Shown here one piece after another: positions 49,831 through 62,399 of a DNA stretch of 64,000 bases. Origin of the DNA: Trogon surrucura. Lineage: Eukaryota > Chordata > Aves > Trogoniformes > Trogonidae. The position numbers and the translations under genes are program-made. Numbering within the stretch: position 1 is the stretch's first letter; each line of letters starts with the position of its first letter. The DNA lies in NCBI GenBank assembly GCA_020746105.1, contig CM036630.1, positions 12,051,840 to 12,115,839 on the forward strand, in the 5' to 3' direction. Under the pieces are notes generated by a model. It had not been told where the DNA came from, searched no databases, and saw nothing but the letters and a program-made list of their open reading frames with translations.

Positions 49831-50479
49831 AAGCACAGAGGAGCAGAATAAGAGGAGGAGATTAAAATTTTCTGCACCCACAGCAGTAACCTGTCTGACT
49901 CCCAGGATGCCTGGCTATGCCCAGTGCTGCCTCTTTAATTATTGGCATAATCAGGTCATGCAGCTAATGGGCACCCTGGTGTGGGAGCTCATGCTCACGC
50001 TGAGGCTCTCCTCTGCCAAGGCTTTTTTGGAATTTGTTTAGCTGCACGACGCAGTGAAACCTCATTAGGAATAAGACCATCTCTCCATAAAGGATAAGTT
50101 CTGATGAGTGGGTCTTTTCTCTTCTGCTTGAACTACAGTAAGGGCTTCTGGAATTAATTTAATATAAGCAGCAACAAAAGCATCTCAGACAACTCTGCAC
50201 TTTCCTTCCCCAAATGGCTGTTTAGAAGGATTCCTCAGTCTTACTCTGTTTTTCAGCACAAAATTTGTGAATATTTAGCAGATACGCCCAGGGCCTGCTG
50301 CAGCTGCTCTTCACTCCCCCAGGGCGAGTGTCCCCATGGAGCAGAGTTGTTGCTGTGTCCGGGGCACTGACACACTTTGCTCTCCCTGCTTCCCTGCTGG
50401 AGTGGTTGGGTGGCTGGAACGTACTGGGACAATAAGGTTGTGCCTGAAGAAGAAGATCTCCAAGGAAAGCAGACTAGAG

Positions 50480-51370
50480 GTTTCCCCAGCTTTTGAGGCA
50501 TGTCCCAGTCTAGACGCTCTCTCTAAACCCTCCCGTGGTTTTCCAGCAATGCCTCAGTCTAGATCTTTTCTAGGCATTTCCCACAGCTTTCCAGGAATCC
50601 CTCCGTTCAATCCCTACATCTTGCTTTTCAGGAGTTAGAAGGTTTGGGGCAATTTCCCTGTTTTCTCAGGAATTCCTCAATCTAGCATCTTCCTAGAACT
50701 CCCATAATGCTTTCTAGTGATTCCTTGGGATAGATCTGTCTAGAAAATTTCCTGGTTCTTTCTAGGCATCTTCCTGCTACTTTTTATGATTTTTTTCAGC
50801 TGCTTTTCAGATCATTTTTGTTTGTTACTTTGCAGGAAATTTTGTCACAGCTTTTCAAGTAAGATTTCTGTGGCTTTTTGTGACTTCTCCCCATACTTTC
50901 TAGGAGTTTTCCATCTCTTTTCTAGGAATTTTCCTGTTGCTTTTTTAGCAATCTTCATACTGCTTTCTAGGAACTCAGTTGGTGCTTTACAACTTGGTTG
51001 TTTTTCAGAAAAGTAAATTACCTAATTTAATTAAAAATTAATCTGTTGTTTTCTAGGAATTTTACTGGTGCCTTCTTGACATTTTCCCACAACTTTCTAA
51101 GAATTTACACAGTGCTTTCCAGGCATTTACAGTTAGATTTCTAGGAATTCATATCAAACCCTATAAGAATATCCCTACTACTTTCTAGGAATTTTCTGCT
51201 ATATTAAAGGACCTCATCAGCTGCTCTCCAGAAATTTAGGTGATGCTTTGAGGGAGCTGCCCTGTCCTTTCTGTGAATTTTACCACTCTTTCTGAGGCAT
51301 TTTCCTACTACTTTCAAGGATTTCCTCCACTGCTTTCTAGGCATTTTCCGTCTACTTTCTAGAAATATGC
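50480..51370. repeat. Degenerate minisatellite, ~25-32 bp unit around CTTTCTAGGAATTTTCC
   Basis: The motif CTTTCTAGGAATTTTCC followed by about 10 bp (often ACTG or CTGCT) recurs with many changes across about 0.9 kb. Examples lie near 50565, 50715, 50760, 50900, 50920, 50965, 51052, 51140, 51182, 51330 and 51355. Roughly thirty units fit. No unit is a perfect copy of the next, so the array is old. No coding was seen. Confidence 0.75.
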
Positions 51371-54300
51371 TCTGATGCCTCAATTCATTTTTGAGGGGAA
51401 ATCTCTGTAAGCCACTTTCCGCTCTGCTAGCACGTCCTGGCTGTGCTAACGGTGTCCAGATTAACGGCATGTACCATCTGTGACTGGGTAAAACAGACCA
51501 ACGAGAGAGGAAAATGGTGTGGAGAGAGAAATACCTCAACTTCACCTGTGATTATAATTTGATTCTGCTATTGCGTTTTTTGCCTGTAATATGTCAAAGC
51601 TGAGATTTAAGGAGAAACTTCTAAGTTTCTGAAAAGGTGGATTTTTTTTTTTTTTTTTCCAGTAGAGTAACACTTAAAGGAGTTTTGCAATTAGAATTGC
51701 TAATGTTCAAGTGTGGTAACAGGCAAGCACGATGCAGGCTTTCTGTTTGGCACAGCACTGATGAATTGTTAGGAAAAGGAACTGATTCACTTTACTAAAT
51801 TAGAACTGGTGCCACAGGCACTATGAATGTTAACATCCATGTAATTATGCAAAATATTTGTACTTTTATCTGCATTAAGTATGGTACAAATGTACAAGAC
51901 AGAGGCTGTCAGAAAAACACCCACAACTTACCCAGAAGAAAAGTTTCTTATCTCCTTGGTTCCCAGGAGGGGGAAAAAAAAAAAAAAAAAGTATAGTGAC
52001 AGGTTCCATCTAAGTCTGCTTTCTGCAGTGTATCCTTAGACATAAGGGGTCTGGAGTCTTCTGCTTATTAATGGCAAGAGCTGACCTTCTGAGGTGCAGC
52101 CTAGGGAAAACAGGAGCTCAGCATTTCTTCCTGTAAAATAAGACATGAAGGTAACCATAAAGTCTGCACAAAGAAATGAAAAAATAAAGTATGACCCAGG
52201 TAAACGATATGTGGAGAAGTCAGGCCCAGCTAACAGAGTCCCTTTCTTCATACCACTTGCTACAGTAGAATTTTGGGTTTGGTGAAGGTTTTTTTAGCCA
52301 TTTCCAGATACTTACCACCCTTTTCTGCAGTGCCAGAGGACAATTTACTTGTCTAAAGTTGCTCGCAAGATCTCAATGTAAGGTAAGGAACACATAATGT
52401 TAGAGTGGCCCTTGATTAACCTTTTCTCCTTGCCAGCTTGAACTTTTTGTCATGGTGGTACGACTTGACCCGGGTTCTCTCAGGCTGAACTAATGGAAAG
52501 GACAAGCATGTTTAGAAGTGACAGTGTACCTGTCCCACTTGTATTCACATACCTGGGGTGATGACACTGAAATCTTTGCAGGTCTGTAATGCCTTTGAAT
52601 TCATACTTCTCCCTATTTTGGCAAAAAGCTGAATCTTAATAGTTTAAACACTAAGTCATCCCACATGTTCAGAGCTGCCAAAGGAATTGTAGAAATAACC
52701 CCAAATACATGATTTAAGTTTCAGCTGTTTAAAGTTTTAATCTGAATTTAATTACATTTGGGTAGTGGAGGTGGTGGTGGGGGTGTTACTACAGAACACT
52801 AAAGCTTCAGCACTTGCCAATTTGAAGGTGACTTGTCAAAGGAGAAACTTTCTATAGAAGGATTTCAAGGTCAGTCGCACTCATTTTGAACCAAAAAGAA
52901 GGCTGTTGAAAAGGATTCTGATCAGCAAAACCCTTGATCCTTCACTTTGGTTTTATAGATTCTTTTTAGAAGACTGTCGCTTTTTCCTGTTCATTATCTA
53001 AGAAACTTCACGTCTATGCTTGAAGCGGTATTTGACCTTTGCATGTTAAAAGTTGTTCAGGTAGCAACTCCTTTAATAGAATAAGCACCTTCCTTCAGTG
53101 AGTTGAACTTATTTGTGAGGTTTTTTTTGGTACAGCCAAGATTGGTAAGTGACGATGATTGCTTGATGCACAGCTTTAGCACCTTTAAGTCTTGTTTTCA
53201 TAGTCGCGTTGTTTGACGATGCCTCAAGTAACACTCCCCAGGTCAGATCCGCTCCTCACTTGGGAGCATGTGGGTGTTGCCTGAGCAAAGGAAAGACAGC
53301 ACTGTGTGTCCATCAGCAGGTACAAGGCAGGTCAGGGACAAAGTCTGGCTGCAGCTGGGGGAGGCATTGCTCTTCAGTCCTGTTACCTGCTCGTTGTTTC
53401 ATTGTCTAGAAAGCAAGAGTGAGGTGGAATGAGGTGGTTTCCAGCTGCTGCTTTCAAGCTTAACAAGTGCAGCTGCTGGTGGGATAGGAGGGTCTACAGT
53501 GAGAAGCTTAAAGTGCTGACTACAACCCACCCTTAAGCAAGATATCTGATTTTTAAGGTAGAAGGCCCATACACCAAGACTTAGATTGGGAACAGTATCC
53601 AGAGTTGTTTGTAATTCTTTCTTAGCTGTGACTGGACAAAGTATTTTGTCAGTAATGAAATCTATTCTAAATCCCAGAGAACTGCTGAGAAAGAAGCAGT
53701 TTGTACGTGATCACAAACCAGCAGTTTCTTCAGACTTGCTGTATATTTACAGCTCTCCTTCTCAGGAGGTTTCCTCTTTCAATTAGCAGTCGGGACGCGT
53801 AAGAAAAATGCTTTCTCTGTCTCCTGCATAGATTTGGGTCAGCACAGGAGAACCAAGAAATTCAGCTGAGCAGTGGCTAATGCACGTAGGAGGCATTTGA
53901 TTTGTACTGGTTATCATAAATATCTTGAGCTCCAGCGTGTGGGAGACTGCCAAACTTCTGTGTCAACATCATGGTGACAGCAATAAGAAGGAAAGGAGGA
54001 GAGACTACCACAGAGAGCAAGCTCTGGAAACAGTCCTTCACAGCGTGACTTTCTGCATTGGTAGACAAAGAGGGAGCAACTAATTGGAGCATTATTTTCC
54101 TAACAGAAGCTCACATTTTGCTCTCAGTTACATGTCAGCAGCTACACTAAAGTAATTGGAATAACACCTCCAGCAGAAGGAGTTCAGATACCATGGCAAT
54201 GAGTGCAAATGGAGAGACTGGTTGGATAAAGCAGGACGCAGAGATGACAGATCGGTTCAGTTAAATGCATTTTACAAGTCAGAAAGATTTTCACCCGTGG

Positions 54301-54770
54301 CTTTCTTTTGAACCAAACACTAAACCAGACAGCTTTAGAAGTCGCCTTCCTAGAGAGGTGTTCCTCTGCAGAAATTTTACATTTGCTGTACTAATTCTGT
54401 TTTCTTTGAAGACAACAGAAATTTTTGTAGTTTTAAATGGCTATCTTTGTTATGAAATCTATTTATTACTGGAAATTTAGGCAATATAGATTTTGACCAT
54501 ATCTACGATATGATTAGAAAGAATTTTCTATGTGATAATTTTAAAGAGGTGCAGGTCCTGAGCTTTCAGAGTAGGTTAATGACACCTGGATACTAGTTCT
54601 GAAACGTGGCTAGAAAATCTGTAGGTAAACCTGAGCAGCATGTCTATAAATGTTTTAATGCTATGAATATTTGCTCAAGATCTGCTCCCCAGGAACAAAC
54701 TCCGGAGAACAGAAACTGATATTTAAAATTCCCTTTTATATTTTACACAGCTAACACTCAAATAAGATTA
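51371..54770. other. Gene desert, fourth part
   Basis: No gene or repeat family was recognised. T- and A-runs occur at about 51642-51658 and 51974-51990. Confidence 0.45.
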
Positions 54771-54776
54771 ACAAAT

Positions 54777-55131
54777 CTTTTCCCTTTCTTTTTCTTCCTT
54801 TTTCTTCTTTTTTCTTCTTTTTTTCCCCCCCTTTTTTTTCTTCTTTTTTTCTTCTTTTTCCCCTTTTTTCTTCTTTTTTTCTTCTTTTTTCTTTTTTCGT
54901 TTTTCTTCTTTTTATTTCTTTTTTCTTCTTTTTTCTTCTTTTTTCTTCTTTTTTTCTTCTTTTTTCTTCTTTTTTTCTTCTTTTTTTCTTCTTTTTTTCT
55001 TCTTTTTTTCTTCTTTTTTTCTTCTTTTTTTCTTCTTTTTTTCTTCTTTTTTCTTCTTTTTTCTTCCTTTTTTCTGCTTTTTTTCTTCTTTCTACTTTCT
55101 CCTTTCTTCTCTATTTTTTTTTTCCTTTTAG
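54777..55131. repeat. Long polypyrimidine tract, (T5-7 CTTC)n
   Basis: About 350 bp of almost pure C/T on the + strand are built from units such as TTTTTTCTTC. The tract has strong strand asymmetry and mirror symmetry and can form triplex (H-) DNA. The minus-strand open frame of Lys, Arg and Glu here is a by-product of the repeat. Confidence 0.92.
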
Positions 55132-55486
55132 AAAACATCCAGAAACAGCTAGTAGGAAGTTTAAATTATTAAATTTGTGATAAGTCTATGACTGGCCAAA
55201 GTAGATATGAATTTTATTCTCTGAACATGATCTCAGTTAAATTACTATATCTTCAAAGGAACTTGGCTGACATGCCCAGAGAAGAAATCCAACTGGTTTG
55301 TATGCAGTGAAGGCAGTCAGGGTGTGCTTACCAAAATCAAGCTAATCCACTCACAGCAGGGCTTAGACAATATTCCCAATCAGTCTGTGGGAATCTCTCT
55401 AGGCAGTTTAAAGGGAGCTAATTTACACCTCAGACTTCAAGATTTCTTCACTGGTGTCCTCTAAAAAAGTTGGCTCAGCCATCTAG

Positions 55487-55712
55487 GATGCTTGTGAGAG
55501 CAGTTGCTTACAACTGCTTCCAAGTGCTGATTGATCTCCCTCCCTTCTTATTCTCAGAACTGGTATCCTCCACCTAGTATTTACTCAGCAAGATGTGCAC
55601 TGGCTGACACTTCTGCAGCTTTTACTAACAGATTACTTTATAGAGCAGAGCCTACAAAACTGACGCTTGTGAGAGTAGTTGCTTACAACTGCTCCTAAGT
55701 GCTGACTGATCT
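55487..55712. repeat. Pair of 51-bp direct repeats 175 bp apart
   Basis: Copies at 55487-55537 and 55662-55712 share GCTTGTGAGAG, AGTTGCTTACAACTGCT, AAGTGCTGA and TGATCT, with about five differences. The core CAGTTGCTTACAACTG of the first copy is itself a hairpin-forming palindrome with a 4-nt loop. No known element was recognised. Confidence 0.8.
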
Positions 55713-58700
55713 GCTCAGCCTTTAAAGTACCACTTGCACTGAAACACAACAGTGTGTTGAATCGTGATGATCTTCAGCTTTTGTTTAGGAAGCTCCAAAG
55801 GAAGTAATGAAATGCTTTAGTTTCATATAACTGGATAGTGTATTAAATCCTCATTCAGTGCAGAAATACTGATGTTCAGCCAGAATATGGAAACATTGAC
55901 CTATACATAAAAGCAGTATACCTAAGATTTTGGAAATCAAAGTTCAGTTCTATAAGAGGGATTATCCTTTTCTTTTTAGCAGTGTATGGAAGGTGAAGTC
56001 GCTGCTTGATGGGCTGTAGCTGACAATGAAAATTATATGGTCTGACAACCTTCCTGCTTCAAGCAGAAGATCAACTTCCATGACAACGGGAATCATTCCA
56101 TTCATATTTGTTTGGATAAACATAAGTTTATTTTATACGTTTCAGCCAGACTCCAATATAAAAGCCTGGACACCAGACATGGTGGGAAGCAGTTTGTTCT
56201 TAAGTGTCTCAGAGCTCATTCAATTCAAGACTTTGGCAAAAGGTAACTGCTACAGGTATCTTCTAGTGATGTTGTGTGGGCTCTCTGTTTCACTTCTTCT
56301 TGTCCTCAGCTTCTGCTTTTCCCAGATTTTGTCTAAGACTTTTAGGCAAACAGCTTCTGCCTTACGTAATGCTCAGGTACGTTGCAAATAGGAGGGTTCT
56401 GTGCTAACTGCTCCAAGAGGGCTGTAAGCGTGCATTTCTCCTAATATGACAGATACTGGAGTAGAACTAGGAAAGGGTATTCAGGTTGCCTGAAGCTTGT
56501 TTGTACTAATTATTTCACTATGTGTTAGTGAAGAATCTCCCAAGAAATGTATTAATCCCAGAACAGCGCTGCAGATAGAAATACGAAATGGCTTATATGG
56601 TATTGTTGTAAGCATAGTTTCCTGGACACTAGCCTCATGCATTAGTCTCAAAGTTCACCTCCTCAAATAGTTTGCTCTGTCCAATTTTATTATAAGACTG
56701 AAAATTCACAAATCTGGCCCGAGTTCCACTTTACTGAATATTAATATTCCCCCCTGCAAGGAAGCTTCTCCAAGTCTGTACCAGCCAGTGGTCCTCTGAT
56801 GGACAGAGAGCAAGGTATTGGCATAGAGAGTAAGTTTCAGGGCTCTGAATGGAGAAGTTCAGCTCTTTTGCCATACTTAGGGATATGCCAAATGTTAATT
56901 CTGCCTTGGAGGTAACTCAGATCTCTCTGAATTCTTGGTCTAGAGCTAGGTGAACCCACTCCAATGAGCCTCAGGGTTAATATCTGTGCAACCAGATGCT
57001 ATCTCTTTATGCTGCTCTTTGCATTGGTTTTATGTCTAGCCAGGGGATGAAAGAATGTTGTTTCCACATTAAATTCATGTTACTTGCTTACCTTTATCAT
57101 TTTGGAAAGCAGTTTTTTGCATCTAAGAGGTGTCTGACCTGATGTCTGCAGAAGCTACTGCAGAAATGTCAAATCAACATTTCCAAACTTCTACCAGTTA
57201 GAGAGAAAATAATCAGAAGGCAGCATTTGTCAGTCTTTTACTAGCTGAACATCTGGGAAATACAAAGTGGTCCTAGAAAAGTTGGTGCACTGAGGCATTT
57301 TAAGAGCTATTTGCTAAGCAAACATCGGTAATTAACAGAGAACTTGAGAACATTGCCTATCAGATTTTCCATGTGCCTGGCATCTCATTACCTAGCATGC
57401 AAGTCACAACTGTGTTTGTTACTCGGTATCAGGCTGAGGACCAGCTTAGAGTTGCACTAGGAAGAAACCAGAGACAGTAGAGTAACATTTGAAAAAGGCA
57501 GAACAAAGCAGTCTTGAATGCAGCAGCTTCTGCAGCCATGATTTCGGACTCATCTCCCCAGATTACCTTTCTTCTGGGGCAAGCTTCGAGTTTCTTGGAG
57601 ACGGGCTAAACTCAAACTTGTGTTCAATTGCCCCCAAGGACCATAGTCAAAACAGCTGTTTTTTCCCTACTACTCTTCAGTTGTGCTGTTGTTTTCCTTC
57701 CTTTGGAATAAGCCAAGTCTGAATGCTGGAGGCCTCCAGCTGTCCAGTTTCTTGAGAAGTCATTGTTTTTTTCTGGGATAGTTGATGGTTCCTTGCTTCT
57801 TCATTTTCCCCCCACACATGGGCACAGGGAATACTACATCTGGCCAGAAAAGGAAGAGGAATGAGAGACACAGATGGAGGCCCATTTGGTTTGATGTTAC
57901 TCCAACATTTCATTAGTCCTCTACATGTTTTGTCTGCTGTGTTCAACTTTTGACTCCTGGTATTAACATGGAAGGGAAGGAACTGTCTTTCCAGGGAGCC
58001 ATTGCGTACAATTTATCTTTCTGTGCATGAAAGAAGATGGACTAGCCAGGCAAAATACCAATTCTCATTACAATGGAGATATTTGCTTGTCTTCTAACCC
58101 GGTTGTCCCATTTTGACACTGTCTTCACATCTGCTATGCAGCAGCAGATGTCCAGGACATAGAAGCTTGGCTTCAGTGATTGATAATTAGCAGTAGCCAG
58201 AGCACTTCCAAAGACTCAAAGCATGTTTTATTTACAAAGATAAAGACCTGGGGGGCTGGGCCTCCCAACACTGCCTGTGGCTTTTTCTGTTACAGGATTC
58301 AACCATCTACCTAGGGTTCATGAAACATGAGTTAAGACAATGAATACCACAAGGTGAGAGATAAGTTGTGTAAGAAATGAGTGTTTTGGCAGCAGTCTTG
58401 CTCCAGTCAGACTCCCAGGCTAGAGCCGGACTGAGGGCTGGATTTCTTTGCACAAGTGAGAACTATTCCTGGTCCCCAGGAGTCTTGGTCCCTTCTAGGG
58501 GGACAGCAGATGCCCTTGACTTCCCACACTCTGCCAAACAGGGTGCTGAAGAGACTGCAAGCCCATTGGTCTAGGCTGTCTGTAGTTGGCTTTAGAGAGC
58601 ATTTGCACAACAGATGTTCCAGTTTGCTTTAGCCTCTCTCTCTGCCCCTAATCAGCCTCCTCATCTTGAGGGAAGTCATTGTGGAGAGGTGTCAGGATGT

Positions 58701-61700
58701 CAGAGGCTTTCTGTGCCAGCTCCCCCACCCAGCCAAACCAGAACCAGCTTCCCCTCTCAGGCACACTGGGCCATAATCCATCCCACTTTTCAAAATGACC
58801 GTAATCCTAGTACTGTTTATTCAGGCATGGCCATGCTACAATTAGAGCCAAGGGCTTTAAACATCCAAATGATGCCATTGGCAGAGCTTATGCTCCAAGG
58901 AGCGAACTGCCAGCACCTCCTCTATGATTTGTGCAGCCTTTCCCCAACCAATAACTGAAGTGACTTGGTGTGCTCTTGAACCTAAGCAGAAGAAAGGGCT
59001 TTTCCAGTCTCATCTCTGACCTTTGTATGCTCCCCCCACTCCTTCAGCACACCTTGTCTCTGGGCTTTTAAAATATTGATGTGCCTGAATGCACCTTCTT
59101 TTTCTTCTGAAGCTTTTAAACTCTCGCTTCAGGGAGAATAGTCTCCCGTGTGAATGTTGAGTGAAGTCCTGAACACCAGTTCCAGAGCTAGAAGGGAAAA
59201 AGCTTTAATTCCTCTGGGAATTCCTCTCCTACCTTTCTCACCTCTGGGATACATGGGCCCCACCAGCTTCCATCTCACCATGGTCTTACCTTGTTCCATG
59301 ATAAAAATTGCGTGTGCAATGTCCTTGTCCTGAAAAACTGCAAAGAACCTGGTCTTTCCTTCGCATGTTGTGCTCATCAGTTTCATCTCACCCAAGTATT
59401 TGATTGGATGGACACCAAGCACGTATGGAAGAAGCTTTGGGTCTGGAGGTCAAGGGAGAAAGGAAGAAAAAGCTGAAAACTAGGAAAATAATCTCATGAC
59501 TGCTGTCCTCAGGTGCTCTGCCTGGTCTGCTCTCTTTGGGAGAGGAACATTGACCACCCTCTCAACAGCCAAAGTCTGAGCAGAGTGACTGCAAAGGTGT
59601 CTTAAATGTTTCACCTGGTGCCTAAAGTCAGATGGTGTCAACTTCTTTAAACTGCCTTCAGTCTTTCTGGTGGAAGACAAAACAAAGGGCAGCTTTTCAC
59701 TTGCTTTGGGGAAATACCATGGCTTCATCTCATCATTCAGAGCCTGCACAGGTGTGATCAGACTTACCAGGGGATATGCTGCTGCTCTTCTTCCCACAGA
59801 GAAATGCTGGCTGGCTGGACACAAGGTTCCCACTGTGGCACTGCCGAAAAAACAGCCCATGCCCCACCTGGCTGGCAGGACTGTGCACAACCATGCTGGG
59901 CTTGAGGACGAGAGCACAGCCAGGGTTAAGGAGACGTGAGATGCATATATTTTATAAAAACGACCATTGTAAAAGTCACTGTGGGAAGGGAGCTAAACAA
60001 CGTTGAGTGGTACCATGCTTTAAGGGGAGCAGCAATCTTAGCCCCCCCCACTGGAACCAAGCAGGTTTCTGGTGATGCTCCAGAAATTAATGAAAAAAAC
60101 AACCAGCTAGCTCCAAAAGCATTCATAAACTATTCAGATGGCAGCAGCCCAGACCTATGTTGGGAAGTGACTGCTGCTGTGTTTCCACAAGTAGATGTGA
60201 CCCAGCACAGCTTACACCTGGCAATGCCTCAGGAGCTGCAGCAAGGCCAGGACAGCCCACTCCAGGCCAACCTGTCTGCTCTGCCTTTGTTTTCTCCCAA
60301 GCCCTGCCTGCCTATGTTCTTCTGCTAGCTCCCGCATCACCCCTGTCCCTGGCCCAGGAGCTACTGAATGCAATTCTCAGCTCTGCCAAGAATCCAGCCA
60401 GATTTGTTTATGCTCATGGTCCATGTTTGCATTAGAGAAACAAGGCACGCAGCAGCTGGTTAGCCTGAGACCTTGCCACACAGCTGCGTGCCCAGCATCA
60501 GGACTGGGGCTCGGCTGCAGCCGCACAGTCAAACCAGGAATCTCAGCTGGGGATGAGCAGAAAAGACCCACAAAAGCATTATTTAATGTCATGCTAAAGG
60601 CCACTGCTGGTGCAGAGCCCTCAGTGCAAAGCCCCTTCCAGCCATGGCATGGACAGCCCCTTTTACAGCCTGGCTATAAAGAATTAATCTAAAAGCAGGA
60701 TGTGGCCTTTATATCCACTGATTTCATGGTTTCTGTCATTAGCCTTCAAGCAGCAGCCCGCTGTACTTTTGTGTTTTAGCTTAGCATAAAACCAGAGCGG
60801 TGGGGGAAAGGTGTGTGGCAGCAGGTCACTCCTGCTGCCAGAGCAGCTACAGCCACCGCAGGGGTGGGTTGTCCAAGAATGGGCTCGTGTTTGTCACCTG
60901 GCACTGGAAGAGCGATGGCACGTCCAAGTGGGGTCACAGGGTGGGTTGGGATATAAGTACACCAGGGTGGTGGTTGCTAGGAATTGGATTTCTTTTGTCT
61001 TAAACTTTCTTAGGGTGCAACTCAGTGTGTCTGCTGCTCTGTGTCTTCTTGCCACAGAACAGCACACTCGTGTCCCCTGCCGTCACCCCAGGCAGGGCTG
61101 CGCTGCCAGTTTATGTTTCCTTTGACTGCTAAAATGTTCATTGCAAATTAATTCATAAATAATTCATTGGATGTTGCATTCTGTGCTTAAAGGTTCATTG
61201 TGTAGGTGGTAGGTTGTGGGTTTTCTTGGAAGTGACAGTGCTTTTCTCTTTTTTTTTTCTTTATTAATCGTATGTATGTGCAGAGCTCCCATAGCACTCA
61301 CAGCCTGATGGTTCCACTATAGATGTTTTAATGTCTTTACAGCAGTTGATAGTTATTTTCAAATTTAGTTATTATGGCTCAAGCTGATTGTGTTGCAGAA
61401 ACTCTCCTTTGAGACTGGGATTTATTGAAATACCCAAATGCTTTTGGGAGTTGTTACAACTGACACAAAAATAACACATTATTCAGAAATGTATCTTCCC
61501 CCATTCCCATGCATGTGCTCTCTTTAAACACACCCTCTCTCCCCCTGCATCATTCAGTTATTATTCCTGAAAAAAAGCCCCAGGTTTTCATCACCCTAGT
61601 TTGCAAAGGCAGGTTATATTTGTTGGGTGCCCACTAAGATAAACATGGCCCTCTCTGGGACCAGTATCAGCTCTAACACTCTCAGTTTGTTCCCATAAGA

Positions 61701-62250
61701 GCATTGAAACCCATATAAATATGTCATGTGGGACACAGTGGGGTGAAAACCGTATCTCATCCCTCCTGACAGACTTCTTGCCATGGCAGGGTGGGAATGT
61801 CTTGCTATGGGACACCCTATGTTCTTGCATGGCTCCATCTTGCCATGCTGGGAAGAGCCCTGGGAATGGCCTGGGAAGAGCAGGGCATTTCCCCATCACC
61901 CTGCCCCTGTCTTTTGGGAATGCAGCAGATTGCGGCTGCTGGGACACGGCACAGCCAAGCCCAGCTGCAGCAGCTTCCATCAAAACCTCATCCCAAGGGC
62001 AGGAGATGTGGCATGTTGGTTGAGCAAAGGAGGGAGGTTCAGGTTGCGAGCAGCGGCCATACAGAGATACAGCACCAGCTTTTGGCACGTGCGTGTACTG
62101 TTTCTTTTTTTTGATGGTTGTTTTTTGTTAGATGTCCCCAGTCTGGAAAAGCTGATGGAAGACCCATATTCAACAAGTAAAATCCCTTTGCAGTCATGTT
62201 CAGCATCCTTTGGCTGCCTTGGAGCTCTCAGCTGCTAAACTCAAGTTGTA
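55713..62250. other. Gene desert, fifth part
   Basis: No gene was recognised with confidence. The most exon-like stretch is on the minus strand at 59285-59430 and 59600-59750 (see findings). Open frames on both strands near 61590-62240 overlap and appear to be chance in a GC-richer segment. Confidence 0.4.
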
Positions 62251-62399
62251 GGTAGAGCATAGGCTGGGTAAGGCAGATGTAGGTTGTGTTTGAAAAGGTG
62301 CTGGAATACTGAGCAGCACTGAGGTCTTACTGTCCTCTGGGTTCTTGTGGGTGTCCTGCTCTGAGAGCCACAGGACAGAAGTTCTGTGGGGCTCCTGGC

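Noticed and set aside
54758-55138. 126-aa Lys/Arg/Glu-rich open frame on the minus strand
   Set aside because: It is a direct by-product of the polypyrimidine repeat, with no other coding sign.
56026-56391. 121-aa plus-strand open frame with hydrophobic stretches
   Set aside because: No known similarity and no promoter or splice context; hydrophobicity follows from T-rich DNA.
61591-62088. 165-aa minus-strand open frame
   Set aside because: It overlaps several plus-strand frames in GC-richer DNA and shows no recognisable domain.
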